Origin: Deltaproteobacteria bacterium HGW-Deltaproteobacteria-13
Lineage (GTDB): Bacteria > Desulfobacterota > Syntrophia > Syntrophales > Smithellaceae
Direction of reading: 5' to 3'
Assembly: GCA_002840555.1 (NCBI GenBank)
Contig: PHBJ01000003.1
Location: 1 to 64,000, forward strand
DNA length: 64,000 bases
Shown: positions 34,107-42,988 of the stretch, piece after piece
Layout: each line of letters starts with the position of its first letter
Numbering within the stretch: the first letter of the stretch is position 1
Notes under the pieces: model-generated
Told to the model about the DNA's origin: nothing
Databases searched by the model: none
What the model saw: only the letters and a program-made list of their open reading frames with translations
Made by a program: the position numbers and the translations under genes

Positions 34107-35346
34107 CAATCGCCTCTCTGTAAACGTCCACCATGTCACTGGCGACTTTTGGCCAGTTGAAAATTGAAGCAACCCGCTTGATGCCCGCCTGAGCCATCTT
34201 TTTTCTCTGTTCGGGATTATTAAACAAAAATATTATTTCTCTGGCCAAAGCACCCGAATCCGCCGGAGGCACTATGATTCCCGTATCTCCAACAACTTCC
34301 GGCAACGCACCGCCGCTCGTGCTGATGACAGGAACGCCGCAAGCCATCGCTTCAGACGCGGGCATGCCAAACCCTTCATATAAAGATGGGACGACAGCTA
34401 TGGTGGCTCTTGAGTAATAACCGGCAAATTCTTCATTATCGATACGTCCGGTGAAATGAACGATGTCGCCTATTCCCAGCTCCGCGACAAGCTTTTTTAT
34501 GATTCCATTCTTTTTGGGTTCGCCGATGACCGTTAATTTCACGGACTGTTTCTTTCTCACCTCAGAAACAGCTTCCAGCAAATAACGTAAACCTTTTAAT
34601 GGTGTGTCCGCGCTGTTGGTTACGATAATGGCATTCTCCGGCCGCGATTCATTGTGGACAGGATAAAATATTTCATTATTAACGCCGTTAGGCACGACGC
34701 GGAATTTAGATAAATTGATGGAAAATTCCTCGGCAATATCTATTTTGGAACATTCCGACACGGTGACAATATGCGACAACTGTCTGGCGACTTCCTTCTG
34801 CATTTTAATAAAAGAATACCAGCGTTTTATTTTTCTTATTTTTCCGGAAGAGGTTGCCGCTTTAAATTCTTCCGTTCGATCCACGGTTATAGGATGATGA
34901 ATGGTCGCTATCGTCGGAACAACATTTTGCGCTATTTTGCCGATGCCGTAGGCAAGACATTGATTATCATGAACAATGTCATATTTCATTTTATGTTTCT
35001 GCAAATAGTTGTAAGCCCGCGCGCCAAAAGTATAGGGTTCGGGAAATCTGCCGGCGCACATCGTTATAAATTCATACATATTGAGAGGATTAACCAAAGC
35101 GCTTACTTTTTTTAACCGGAAGGGATGCTCAGCATTATATAGATCAAGACTGGGAAGTTTATGCAGATGCACCTTGGGATCAAGATGCGGATACGGCGGC
35201 CCCGATAAAACATCAACCTCATGACCAAGATCACTGAGCGCTTTGCTTAAATGTTTAATGTAGACGCCCTGCCCGCCGCAAGTCGGATTCCCTCGATAGG
35301 TTAGCAGACAAATTTTCAACGGTTGGGATTTGGATTTTCTTTTCAT
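34084..35346 (-). CDS. GT4-family glycosyltransferase
   Basis: A 420-residue GT-B enzyme. The acceptor domain begins KICLLTYRGNPTCGGQGVYI (Gly-rich loop), and the donor domain has TPLKGLRYLLEAVSEVRKK and the EX7E block SLYEGFGMPASEAMACGVPV followed by STSGGALPEVVGD. It uses a nucleotide sugar to extend a surface glycan or glycolipid on the cytoplasmic face. Translationally coupled to both neighbours: its start overlaps the PHP gene by 4 bases and its end overlaps the methyltransferase. Confidence 0.9.
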   Translation of the reverse strand: MKRKSKSQPLKICLLTYRGNPTCGGQGVYIKHLSKALSDLGHEVDVLSGPPYPHLDPKVHLHKLPSLDLYNAEHPFRLKKVSALVNPLNMYEFITMCAGRFPEPYTFGARAYNYLQKHKMKYDIVHDNQCLAYGIGKIAQNVVPTIATIHHPITVDRTEEFKAATSSGKIRKIKRWYSFIKMQKEVARQLSHIVTVSECSKIDIAEEFSINLSKFRVVPNGVNNEIFYPVHNESRPENAIIVTNSADTPLKGLRYLLEAVSEVRKKQSVKLTVIGEPKKNGIIKKLVAELGIGDIVHFTGRIDNEEFAGYYSRATIAVVPSLYEGFGMPASEAMACGVPVISTSGGALPEVVGDTGIIVPPADSGALAREIIFLFNNPEQRKKMAQAGIKRVASIFNWPKVASDMVDVYREAIDGYRRPA

Positions 35347-35993
35347 AACTGTAACTTTTTTACCATCCTTCGCGAATTCTCAAACATGACGGATATTTCG
35401 TCATCGGTTAGCCCTGCCCCACGGGCAATATTTGTCGCCCTTTCACTGCCTGCAAAATCAGCCGGCGAGTGGGCATCATTATTTAAAATAAGATCCGCTT
35501 TAAATTTTCTGGCCATCTGCGCGACATGCCCATTACTGAAACTGTGGCCTCTACGCGTTGTAATCTCCAGACAAATTCCTTTTTCCGCAGCCAGACGGGC
35601 TTCTTCTTCCGTCAGCAGTCCGGGATGCGCCAGAATATCTATGGACGATTTAAGCGCAGCCAGATTGGTTCCGGCGGGAACAGGTTCAACAATGGTCTCT
35701 CCATGCACAATGACTATCTTTGCACCCAACTTCCTGGCTTCTTCAGCGATATCGGCTATCTGGGCGGGAGCGACATGCGTGATTTCAACACCGGGCAGAA
35801 CTTTTATTTTTCCGTCTTGAGTTATTTTGGAACAAACTTTGATAATCCTGGGAATAATAAAATCAATATTGGAATGATCAACGTGATCGGTAATGGCTAA
35901 AACTTTATAACCGGCGGCATAGGCGCGCTGAGCCAATTCCGCAGGTATTAGCTCACCATCACTGAAAATGGAATGAGTATGCAGATCTATCAC
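35343..35993 (-). CDS. PHP-domain metal-dependent phosphoesterase
   Basis: A 216-residue PHP protein. The N-terminal motif MIDLHTHSIFSDGEL supplies the first metal ligands, and ITDHVDH, VLPGVEITHV, IVHGETIVEPV, DILAHPGLL and LNNDAHSPADF the rest. All expected His/Asp/Glu blocks are present. Family members hydrolyse phosphate mono- or diesters; small PHP proteins of this type are usually annotated as histidinol-phosphatase-like without proof. It is the first gene of the glycan cluster and its stop overlaps the glycosyltransferase start (ATGA), so it is probably part of that pathway. Confidence 0.85.
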   Translation of the reverse strand: MIDLHTHSIFSDGELIPAELAQRAYAAGYKVLAITDHVDHSNIDFIIPRIIKVCSKITQDGKIKVLPGVEITHVAPAQIADIAEEARKLGAKIVIVHGETIVEPVPAGTNLAALKSSIDILAHPGLLTEEEARLAAEKGICLEITTRRGHSFSNGHVAQMARKFKADLILNNDAHSPADFAGSERATNIARGAGLTDDEISVMFENSRRMVKKLQL

Positions 35994-36102
35994 TTAAAAC
36001 ATCCTGTGTATCAATTATTTCAAATTTGTCAGAAATAATAGGATTACTTAGCAAATTTACGACTGGGAGTCAATAAGGATAAATAGACTTGACCATTGTT
36101 AA

Positions 36103-36531
36103 TTATTTTTGTTTTTTCCTCAATAATAAAAAGGTTGCTGAAACACGGCAGACATTTTTTTCTTTATTATCAGTAACTAAACAATCTCCGATCATCAGGC
36201 TCTGTCCTTTTTTGAAGACTGTGGCAGTGGCGATAAGGTCTCCATCGCTGACCCCCGCCAGAAAATTACTTTTAAGCTCGATCGTCGTTAAACCTTCTTC
36301 AGGATTCAATTCGGTCATCATTGCATGGGCGATCGTCTCATCAGCCAGCGCTACAATCAGTCCGCCCTGCATGGTTTTGGCTCCCTGTAAATATTCCGGA
36401 CGCACCGGCATCCGGAACCGGGCGTAACCCTTCTTTAATTCAACGAAAGTTACTCCCAGGAAATCCAGAAAAGGATTTATTCCCTTTTGGCCGGCTTTTA
36501 CTTTTTCCAGATAAAGATCGTAATTAAAAAT
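36103..36531 (-). CDS. PaaI-family hotdog thioesterase, probable ATT start
   Basis: The first ATG (36411) would give a 102-residue protein lacking the N-terminal helix of the hotdog fold. The frame stays open upstream and encodes normal family sequence (FLDFLGVTFVELKKGYARF) before that ATG. No ATG, GTG or TTG occurs in the added stretch, but a perfect GGAGG (36538-36542) lies 6 bases before ATT at 36531, giving 142 residues, the usual PaaI length. A CTG at 36510 is the other option. The core AKTMQGGLIVALADETIAHA carries the family's GG...D pattern. Family role: hydrolysis of acyl- or aryl-CoA thioesters in the cytoplasm. It stands alone between the glycan cluster and a HEPN-like gene. Confidence 0.8.
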   Translation of the reverse strand: MFNYDLYLEKVKAGQKGINPFLDFLGVTFVELKKGYARFRMPVRPEYLQGAKTMQGGLIVALADETIAHAMMTELNPEEGLTTIELKSNFLAGVSDGDLIATATVFKKGQSLMIGDCLVTDNKEKNVCRVSATFLLLRKKQK

Positions 36532-36537
36532 ATCAGG

Positions 36538-36542
36538 CCTCC
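36538..36542 (-). promoter_or_regulatory. Shine-Dalgarno GGAGG supporting an ATT start
   Basis: On the minus strand GGAGG is followed by 6 bases and then ATT, in frame with the conserved N-terminal part of the thioesterase. No standard start codon lies within 100 bases in this frame. Confidence 0.65.
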
Positions 36543-36703
36543 TTCGGCAGTTTCGCTGCTGAAGCTTTATAATTTATTTTTACAGATTTTCCAACCTTTT
36601 TCGGGGATTGAAGCCCTCCGGGGCAAACCACGGATAATCTTCAATTCTTAAGGAACAATATAATTCTAAAGCAAGGCATGATAGGTTTTTAAATAAATTT
36701 AAA

Positions 36704-36733
36704 ATCGCAATTTATTAGTTGCATAATTGCGAT
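36704..36733. repeat. Inverted repeat upstream of the HEPN-like gene
   Basis: ATCGCAATT (36704-36712) and its exact complement AATTGCGAT (36725-36733) are separated by 12 AT-rich bases, ~50 bases before the gene at 36786. Symmetry and spacing fit a dimeric repressor site; as an RNA hairpin it has no U-tract. Confidence 0.55.
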
Positions 36734-36785
36734 GTTCGGGTTATGAAGCACTACCGTTGTTAAAATTGTTAGGATTCGTTCTATA

Positions 36786-37313
36786 ATGATAAACATGACT
36801 TCCAAATCCTGGAAATCAAAACAATTCGATGTTATCGGCAACGATCACCTCTCATGGATGACATCGGCAGACGAACTACTCGCTGTCGCCCGCACATTGA
36901 AGCGTCAGCGGGAAGCAACCAACGTCAGTGACATCAAAAATGGCGACCTCTTCCCGGACGAAGGCAGAGGAGGAGCGGTCGAGAGGATGTTACAGGGCTT
37001 TGCCGTGGAATGCCTGCTGAAAGGCTTATGGGTAAAAAAAGGTCATAAGATCGTATCCCGAGGAAAGCATCTCGGCATCCCCGGCTTTAAGGGACTGCAC
37101 GATCTGCCAAAACTGGCAAAGGCCGTTGGCTTCTCCATTACCGACGAACAGAAAGATCTGCTTAAACGTCTTACCTTTTTCGTAAAAGTAGCCGGCCGTT
37201 ATCCGATCCCGACTCGGGAAGGCGACGGTTCCGGAGTCTTGTGGAAATCTCCGGCCGATGATCAAGTACTCAAGAAAATAGTGACGGAGATGATGGGCAA
37301 GCTCACAGCTTAA
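36786..37313 (+). CDS. HEPN-like small protein
   Basis: A 175-residue soluble, mostly helical protein. The segment GGAVERMLQGFAVECLLKGLWV followed by GHKIVSR...GLHDLPKLAK recalls HEPN-domain proteins, which show A-x-E-x-L-L-K-A and then H-D-L. The canonical Rx4-6H RNase motif is not clear, so it may be a binding rather than nuclease version. No MNT nucleotidyltransferase partner is adjacent. A perfect TATAAT (36782-36787) overlaps the first ATG, so transcription could begin at the second ATG (36795) as a leaderless message; AGGA at 36771 alternatively supports the first. A lone defence or toxin role is possible but unproven. Confidence 0.55.
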   Translation: MINMTSKSWKSKQFDVIGNDHLSWMTSADELLAVARTLKRQREATNVSDIKNGDLFPDEGRGGAVERMLQGFAVECLLKGLWVKKGHKIVSRGKHLGIPGFKGLHDLPKLAKAVGFSITDEQKDLLKRLTFFVKVAGRYPIPTREGDGSGVLWKSPADDQVLKKIVTEMMGKLTA

Positions 37314-37388
37314 AACTTCTGAACAAATTAATATATTTACCTTTTCCTCTGATATAATCAGTTTTTTATTTCAATCACTATGTATTTC

Positions 37389-37416
37389 TTGACATGTCGG
37401 ATTAATTTATTATAGC
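37389..37416 (+). promoter_or_regulatory. Candidate promoter of the SPFH gene
   Basis: TTGACA (37389-37394), 16 bases, then TATAGC. It lies ~205 bases before the ATG in the 307-base gap 37314-37620. The rest of the gap shows no repeat or hairpin that I can support. Confidence 0.4.
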
Positions 37417-37620
37417 TAAATAAAGTAACATCGTTTCAATTTTCATCATCACAGAACAATAAGTTGCAAATCATAAATAATTTCGGGGATTATGCCGCAA
37501 ATTTTGCGCGTCGTGTTATTACACAAGATACGTATAAAAATTGTTGGTTGGCTTTCAATCCCTCAGAATCAAGCACTCTTGGCCCCAGGGGCAAACTAAA
37601 TAATAAGGAGAAATACAATC

Positions 37621-39528
37621 ATGATGGAATGGCTGGCATGGATGGGATGGACTTCTTTAGGTATCGTTGTTTTTTTTATTGTTCTGTTGTTTATTCTTCG
37701 CGGTTTTTGTTTGATCGCGGCCAACCAGGTGGGCATCCTTACTAAAAACATGTTCGGCAAAAAAATGCCCGAAGGACAAATCATCGCGCGTAACGGTGAA
37801 ATAGGAATCCAGGCAAGAACGCTGATGCCGGGACTCTACTGGAAGATGCCTATCATTTGGTCATTTACAAAAATTCCGGTCGTGACGATAGATATTGCCA
37901 GTGTCGGCGTCGTCGAATCGATCGATGGCGAACCGCTGCCCAAAGGCAGGGTGTTAGCCGATGAAGTCGAGTGTAATCAGTTTCAGGACGCGGAGATGTT
38001 CCTGGCCAACCACGGAAAGAAGGGACCGCAGGTTGGAATTCTTCGTCCGGGCACCTACCGGATCAATTCCATCCTGTTCAATATTACCAAAGCGCCGGCG
38101 GTAAAAATAGCTGAGAATACAATCGGTGTCGCCGTTGCCAAAGACGGCATTCCTTTACCGACAGGCTATATCATCGCCCCGAAAGCTCAAAGTGATGACG
38201 GCACTGAAGCCGATCACAAATCTTATCAAAACGGGCAGCTCTTTATTGACAGCAAAGGATACCGGGGACCGCAGCTCAATACCCTGCAGCCGGGAATATA
38301 TTATATCAATCCGAGCTTATTTGATATCAAAGTTGAAGAGGTTGCCGAGGTTCTTCCCGGATATGTGGCGGTTATCAGATCCAACGTGGGGTTGGAATTG
38401 GAAAGGACGTCCGGAAGACCCAGCGAAACGACCGGCGAAGGAAAGCTCTGTGGTCCGATCCATGAGGATGTCGAGAAAATACTGATCGCCGACAAAAATA
38501 CCCGCGGTATCTGGAGAGAACCGATAGCGCCCGGGAAATACAATCTGAACGCGATTGCTTTCACAGCCTATCAAGTGCCAACCTCCGCTATTACAATCGA
38601 TTGGGCAACCGAGGGAAGAATCGGGACAGAGGTAAAGGGAATTAAACCGACGGAGGCCATGGCCGCGGGAGTCCTCTATAGTTTTGATCCCCTGAAGGTA
38701 ACTTCCAAAGACGGCTTTCAACTGGAAGTGAATGTTCGAATGGTGATTCGAATTCAACCGGGCAACGCGGCCTACATCATCGCCCGGTTCGGGTCCGTGG
38801 CCAATCTGATTGATCAAATTGTACATCCCTTGATTGATTCCTCCTTCAGAAATAAAGCCGGCGAGAAGAAAGCGATTGATTTTTTCCAAAGCCGGACGGA
38901 CTTGCAGACCGAAGCGCTGGCACACGCCAAGGAAAGATTTTCCGAGTACAACGTAGAGGCGCAAAACCTGCTCATTGCTTATATCGATATACCGAAGGAT
39001 TTGCTGGACACTCAAACCAAGAAGGAAATTGCCAATCAGCAGCAGGCCCAGTATGACCAGGAAGCGCTGGCTCAGGAAAAACGTATTGCGGTCATGGAAA
39101 AATCGTCCCGGGCCGATAAACAGAAAGATGTTATTGACGCCAAATTATCAATTGACATCAACAATGATCGGGCGGAGGCTAAGGTCAAGGAAGCTGACGG
39201 CAACAGGCGCTCCGCGATTCTCCAGGCCCAGGGAACTAAAGAATCCACCATCCTGGTGGCCGACGGCAATTCTTACAAAAGTAAGATTGAAGGCGACGGC
39301 GTTGCCGCTGCTTACAATGCCCAGAAAGAGGCCATTGGTCAGCAGAATGTAGCGATCATCAAACTCATTCAGGAGATAGCGGCAGGTCATATTCAGATTG
39401 TGCCGCAGATTCTGGTCGGGGGTGGTGAAGGCGCCGCGAGCGGCAACCTGTTCAATGCCTGGATGTCGCAAATGCTTTCTCAAAATCTACCGAAAAACGA
39501 GGAGAAGCAGACGAAAGGAATTGAATAA
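37621..39528 (+). CDS. Large SPFH/Band-7 (flotillin-like) membrane protein with repeated N-terminal module
   Basis: A 635-residue protein with one N-terminal membrane helix (~8-31). Residues ~33-330 hold several imperfect copies of a ~70-residue beta module ending PG-x-Y-x-I-N-x-x-L-F-x-I (ILRPGTYRINSILFNI, TLQPGIYYINPSLFDI, PIAPGKYNLNAIAF). The SPFH core (~340-470) includes SKDGFQLEVNVRMVIRIQPG and RNKAGEKKAIDFFQSRTDLQ. A long coiled coil follows (~465-590, rich in EAxA and KQKDVIDAK). Flotillin-type proteins form membrane-bound rings or cages that organise lipids or protect proteases. The extra repeated modules make this longer than usual. The gene is alone and followed by an imperfect hairpin. 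Confidence 0.8.
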   Translation: MMEWLAWMGWTSLGIVVFFIVLLFILRGFCLIAANQVGILTKNMFGKKMPEGQIIARNGEIGIQARTLMPGLYWKMPIIWSFTKIPVVTIDIASVGVVESIDGEPLPKGRVLADEVECNQFQDAEMFLANHGKKGPQVGILRPGTYRINSILFNITKAPAVKIAENTIGVAVAKDGIPLPTGYIIAPKAQSDDGTEADHKSYQNGQLFIDSKGYRGPQLNTLQPGIYYINPSLFDIKVEEVAEVLPGYVAVIRSNVGLELERTSGRPSETTGEGKLCGPIHEDVEKILIADKNTRGIWREPIAPGKYNLNAIAFTAYQVPTSAITIDWATEGRIGTEVKGIKPTEAMAAGVLYSFDPLKVTSKDGFQLEVNVRMVIRIQPGNAAYIIARFGSVANLIDQIVHPLIDSSFRNKAGEKKAIDFFQSRTDLQTEALAHAKERFSEYNVEAQNLLIAYIDIPKDLLDTQTKKEIANQQQAQYDQEALAQEKRIAVMEKSSRADKQKDVIDAKLSIDINNDRAEAKVKEADGNRRSAILQAQGTKESTILVADGNSYKSKIEGDGVAAAYNAQKEAIGQQNVAIIKLIQEIAAGHIQIVPQILVGGGEGAASGNLFNAWMSQMLSQNLPKNEEKQTKGIE

Positions 39529-39564
39529 TCTGCAACGGCGAAGAAACAGGCTTCGTTCAATAGA

Positions 39565-39620
39565 GTCTTTTTGACTTGATCGTTTTGCACAAAAGATCAT
39601 GTGGCCGCGTCAAAAAAGAC
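39565..39620. terminator. Imperfect terminator-like inverted repeat between convergent genes
   Basis: GTCTTTTTGAC (39565-39575) can pair with GTCAAAAAAGAC (39609-39620) with one bulged A, around an inner GATC pair. It lies between the SPFH gene and the glycyl radical fusion gene and could end either transcript weakly. Confidence 0.4.
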
Positions 39621-39655
39621 CTGGCTGAACTTATTCCCTTTTGGAAAGCCACGCA

Positions 39656-42600
39656 TTAAGAATAACAGGTTCTGTTGATGATAACCTTCTTTAAATCATC
39701 GGACAGGTGATTAAAGTACGCGCAGTAACCGGCGACGCGTACCAATAGATACGGATATTTTTCCGGATGATTGTAGGCGTCCAGCAATATTTCCCGGTTA
39801 ATGACGTTGGGCTGAAATTGCATCCCGCCTTTCTTGAAATACGTGCTGAAAATGCCGGAAAGATTTTTTACACCGTCCGGACCCTGGAATAACGCGGAAT
39901 CGATGCTAAACGTAACGGTTGTGCCGTTGGGAGCGTATTTTTCAAAATCAACACCGGCTACGGAATTGAGCGATGACAACAAATCCGACATCTGCATTCC
40001 GTAATGAGGGGCCACACTATTGGCCAGAGGCACGCCCTTGAGTCTGCCGGATGGCAGGGAGGGTGTTTTCTTTCCGTAAACATCACTGACGTTCAGGGCG
40101 TAATAACCGGCGGTATATATGCCGCCTCGCGGACAGTTCGGAACCTGTTTCAGAGCATTGCAATAGATCTCTAATGTTTTATTGACCCATTGAACGGCTT
40201 CCTGGGATTCATCCTGGCCTAATTTGGGAACCGCGAGCAGCGCCGCCTGGATTTCCTGATAGTAATCTCCCTCAAAATCCTTGTCGATCGCGTTGATGAT
40301 ATCATTAATGGAATAGAGCTTTTCCTTGTAGACGACTTCATTAATGGCGTGCAGGGAATCCGCAGCGTCCGTGATGCCCACCGCCTGGATGCCGCTGCTG
40401 TTGAACTGGCAGCCGCCTTCGTTTACATCTTTTCCTTTTTCGATACAACTTCTGGAGAGTGACGACGCCAGCGGTGTTGTAAAGTTTTTGCAAATTTCTT
40501 TTTCAATTTTTTGATGGTCAGCTAATATGGATGACGCCAGGCAATTCAGACGTCTCTGATAACGCTCCAGCAGTTCATCCATATTAGCAGGAGGGTTGGG
40601 ATGGGATGTTCTTTTCTTTTTATATCTGTCGCGGGCCTTGTGATATCCGGAAGAAATAAATCTGGAAAATTTATTGCCGCCGCGGAAGTTGTATTCGATA
40701 ACTTTTGTGGTCATCTTCTCCATCTGATCGGAAAAGCCGAAATTCCACAAATCGTCTTCTTCACCTCTGAGCGCCTGCAGAAGAGGCAAAACAACATTCA
40801 TGTTGGCGCAGTCGGTATTGCCGAAATGATCATTTGAAGCTTTGGGCTCAACGCATCCCACTATCGCGTAATCCCGCGCGTCCTGCACGGTGGTCGGATA
40901 ATGTCTTTGCAAAGTTTTAACGTAAATATCGTCATTGAACAATTCCGGCATGGGCGCGCCGTTGATATAGACCTCGGCGAGCCGGTCCAGATATTTAGCC
41001 GGACTGTCCTGATGAATTCTTGCCGTCATATTTACGGCAAGCGGCTGGAGTTCGCAAATGTCCACCAGCATATACGTCAGGTCATTGGTGGCATCCTGAC
41101 CGTCCCTGCCGATGCCGCCGAATGTCAAGGCCTGATCCGTGGACTGCGTTTCAAAAAGTCTGCCGAGCCCCAGATAAGTATCGCCGTCATTGACCAGAAT
41201 CGCTTCGTCCATTTTGAGGACAAATAAAGCCAGCAGTTCTTTTGCTTTTTCGTACGTGATGATTCCCGCCTCTTTATCCTTTTTATAGTATGGATATAAT
41301 ATCTGGTCGACACGCCCTAACGAAATCGCGTTTTCAAAGGACTCTATACAAAGAGCGATTTGTAAAAACATCATGGATTGAAGCGCTTCATGATATGTAC
41401 GGGCGGGATATTTAGGAACGTGTCTGCAATTTTCCGCCATTTCTTCCAGTTCTTTGCGTCGCGCGGGGTCTGTTTCTTTTTGACTTAAGTCTGACAGCGC
41501 ATCCGCGTATCTTTCGGCAAAAGCCTCCAGCGCTTTAAGGGCAATAATAGCGCTGTTATAAAAGTCCTGATTATTTTCCGGATTTTCTTTTCGCTTTAAT
41601 TCAATTTCTTTGATGATTCCTGTGGTGCCAAGTTCCAGCATGCGTTCGAAGTTGACAGTAAAATGTGCGATTGCCGCCATGTTATTGTTGAATCCGGCAT
41701 TCATTTCCGAGCATCGCGCAATGGTTAACGCCAGATCTTTTAAGGACGGATTTACCTTTGTTAAAAGAGAGTGTTTCCACCAGAAGGGGAATATTTTAAA
41801 ATAAAAATCAAGCTTGTCCTTCCAGGAGCACTTGAAGGAAACCGGTGTCTGGCGATGCATTTGATGGAGAATGGAGATGAAGAGAACGCCGTAGTGTTCT
41901 TCCCAAACCTGGCCGCCTACTCTCTTGGAAGTGAAATTACCGACGAGCAGTTCCTCGGGATAGATGATGACTTGCTTGTTATTCAATACGTAATCAAGAC
42001 GCTCCGCTCTATGAATATGAGTCGGTTTATTAAAACCATTCTTCTTGTAGAAATCTGTTTTCAATTTAGAGACTTCAAAACAGAGATGATAATCACTTTC
42101 CCTGATATCGTTTTGTATATCGTAAACGCGCTTGCTGAAGGCAGCTTGATTCCGGGATGCGTCCAAGTCGGAACATTCGGCATGGATGTCAAGCGATTTG
42201 AATAATTCAACGGCGTTTTTAATCGAGGCAAGACTTTGTTCCGGCGTAATATTCAAGGACTCCCGCACCAGCCCCAGACGCTTGGCTTTATCTTCGTACA
42301 TGTTGTGGTACTTCAACAATTCAATTGAATCGTAATGAACAGACTTTAAAAAATCAGCCGTCGCTTTTATGCGGTCTTCCCCGTCGTTATAACCGGGAAC
42401 CATCACCATGCGGAATTTTACTTTGGCTTTTGAATCAAGCAGCTTTTTAATATTGCCCTGGATTAAAAGGCTGTCCTGTTTCGTATATTTCATATGAAGC
42501 TCATCATCGCCGACAACCTTCAGATCAACTAAAAACAAATCAATATACGGCGCTATCCTGCTTATATTTTCCCAGGGCACGTGAAGAGACGTTTCCGCAG

Positions 42601-42961
42601 CCACATGAATATTTTCTTTTAATAATAATTCCAATAAAAGGATCAGGCTATGCGGGTCCTGCAACAGGGGATCGCCGCCGCTGAGTGTCACCCCGCCGCC
42701 GGTTTTTAAATAATAATCTTTATCCCGCAGGACAACTTCCAGGATATCGGAAATCGAATAATTGCTGTCAGAAACGAGGCCAGCCTTAAAAGACAGGGCT
42801 TCAGGATTCTGGCACCATAAACATCTCAGCCGGCAGCCCTGAAAGAAAATGGTCGTGCGAATACCGGGACCGTCATGAACACAGGTACGTTGTATTTTTA
42901 AAACGTTTAGTTTTTCGGCATTTTCGATCGGGTATTTATCAAGATTTCTGGCTGTCTGCAT
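39656..42961 (-). CDS. Single-chain fusion: glycyl radical enzyme activase + glycyl radical enzyme
   Basis: One uninterrupted 1101-residue frame. Residues ~15-270 are a radical SAM activase: QRTCVHDGPGIRTTIFFQGC, cluster Cys 43, 47 and 50 (CRLRCLWC), TLSGGDPLLQ, AAETSLHVP and RMVMVPGYND. It lacks the Cys-rich ferredoxin insert usual in activases of non-PFL enzymes. From ~278 the chain is a complete ~820-residue glycyl radical enzyme: start region HRAERLDYVL...GNFTSKRVGG, active-site thiyl Cys703 with Glu705 (VGCVEPKAS), and the glycyl loop VRVAGYCAYFNHLS with Gly1078. GCVEP resembles choline-lyase/diol-dehydratase-type lyases more than pyruvate formate-lyase, but the substrate cannot be named. 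Upstream by 27 bases is a FadR-type regulator. AGGAG precedes the ATG. Confidence 0.93.
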   Translation of the reverse strand: MQTARNLDKYPIENAEKLNVLKIQRTCVHDGPGIRTTIFFQGCRLRCLWCQNPEALSFKAGLVSDSNYSISDILEVVLRDKDYYLKTGGGVTLSGGDPLLQDPHSLILLLELLLKENIHVAAETSLHVPWENISRIAPYIDLFLVDLKVVGDDELHMKYTKQDSLLIQGNIKKLLDSKAKVKFRMVMVPGYNDGEDRIKATADFLKSVHYDSIELLKYHNMYEDKAKRLGLVRESLNITPEQSLASIKNAVELFKSLDIHAECSDLDASRNQAAFSKRVYDIQNDIRESDYHLCFEVSKLKTDFYKKNGFNKPTHIHRAERLDYVLNNKQVIIYPEELLVGNFTSKRVGGQVWEEHYGVLFISILHQMHRQTPVSFKCSWKDKLDFYFKIFPFWWKHSLLTKVNPSLKDLALTIARCSEMNAGFNNNMAAIAHFTVNFERMLELGTTGIIKEIELKRKENPENNQDFYNSAIIALKALEAFAERYADALSDLSQKETDPARRKELEEMAENCRHVPKYPARTYHEALQSMMFLQIALCIESFENAISLGRVDQILYPYYKKDKEAGIITYEKAKELLALFVLKMDEAILVNDGDTYLGLGRLFETQSTDQALTFGGIGRDGQDATNDLTYMLVDICELQPLAVNMTARIHQDSPAKYLDRLAEVYINGAPMPELFNDDIYVKTLQRHYPTTVQDARDYAIVGCVEPKASNDHFGNTDCANMNVVLPLLQALRGEEDDLWNFGFSDQMEKMTTKVIEYNFRGGNKFSRFISSGYHKARDRYKKKRTSHPNPPANMDELLERYQRRLNCLASSILADHQKIEKEICKNFTTPLASSLSRSCIEKGKDVNEGGCQFNSSGIQAVGITDAADSLHAINEVVYKEKLYSINDIINAIDKDFEGDYYQEIQAALLAVPKLGQDESQEAVQWVNKTLEIYCNALKQVPNCPRGGIYTAGYYALNVSDVYGKKTPSLPSGRLKGVPLANSVAPHYGMQMSDLLSSLNSVAGVDFEKYAPNGTTVTFSIDSALFQGPDGVKNLSGIFSTYFKKGGMQFQPNVINREILLDAYNHPEKYPYLLVRVAGYCAYFNHLSDDLKKVIINRTCYS

Positions 42962-42988
42962 TCTTTACTCCTTTGAATTTATCTTTAT

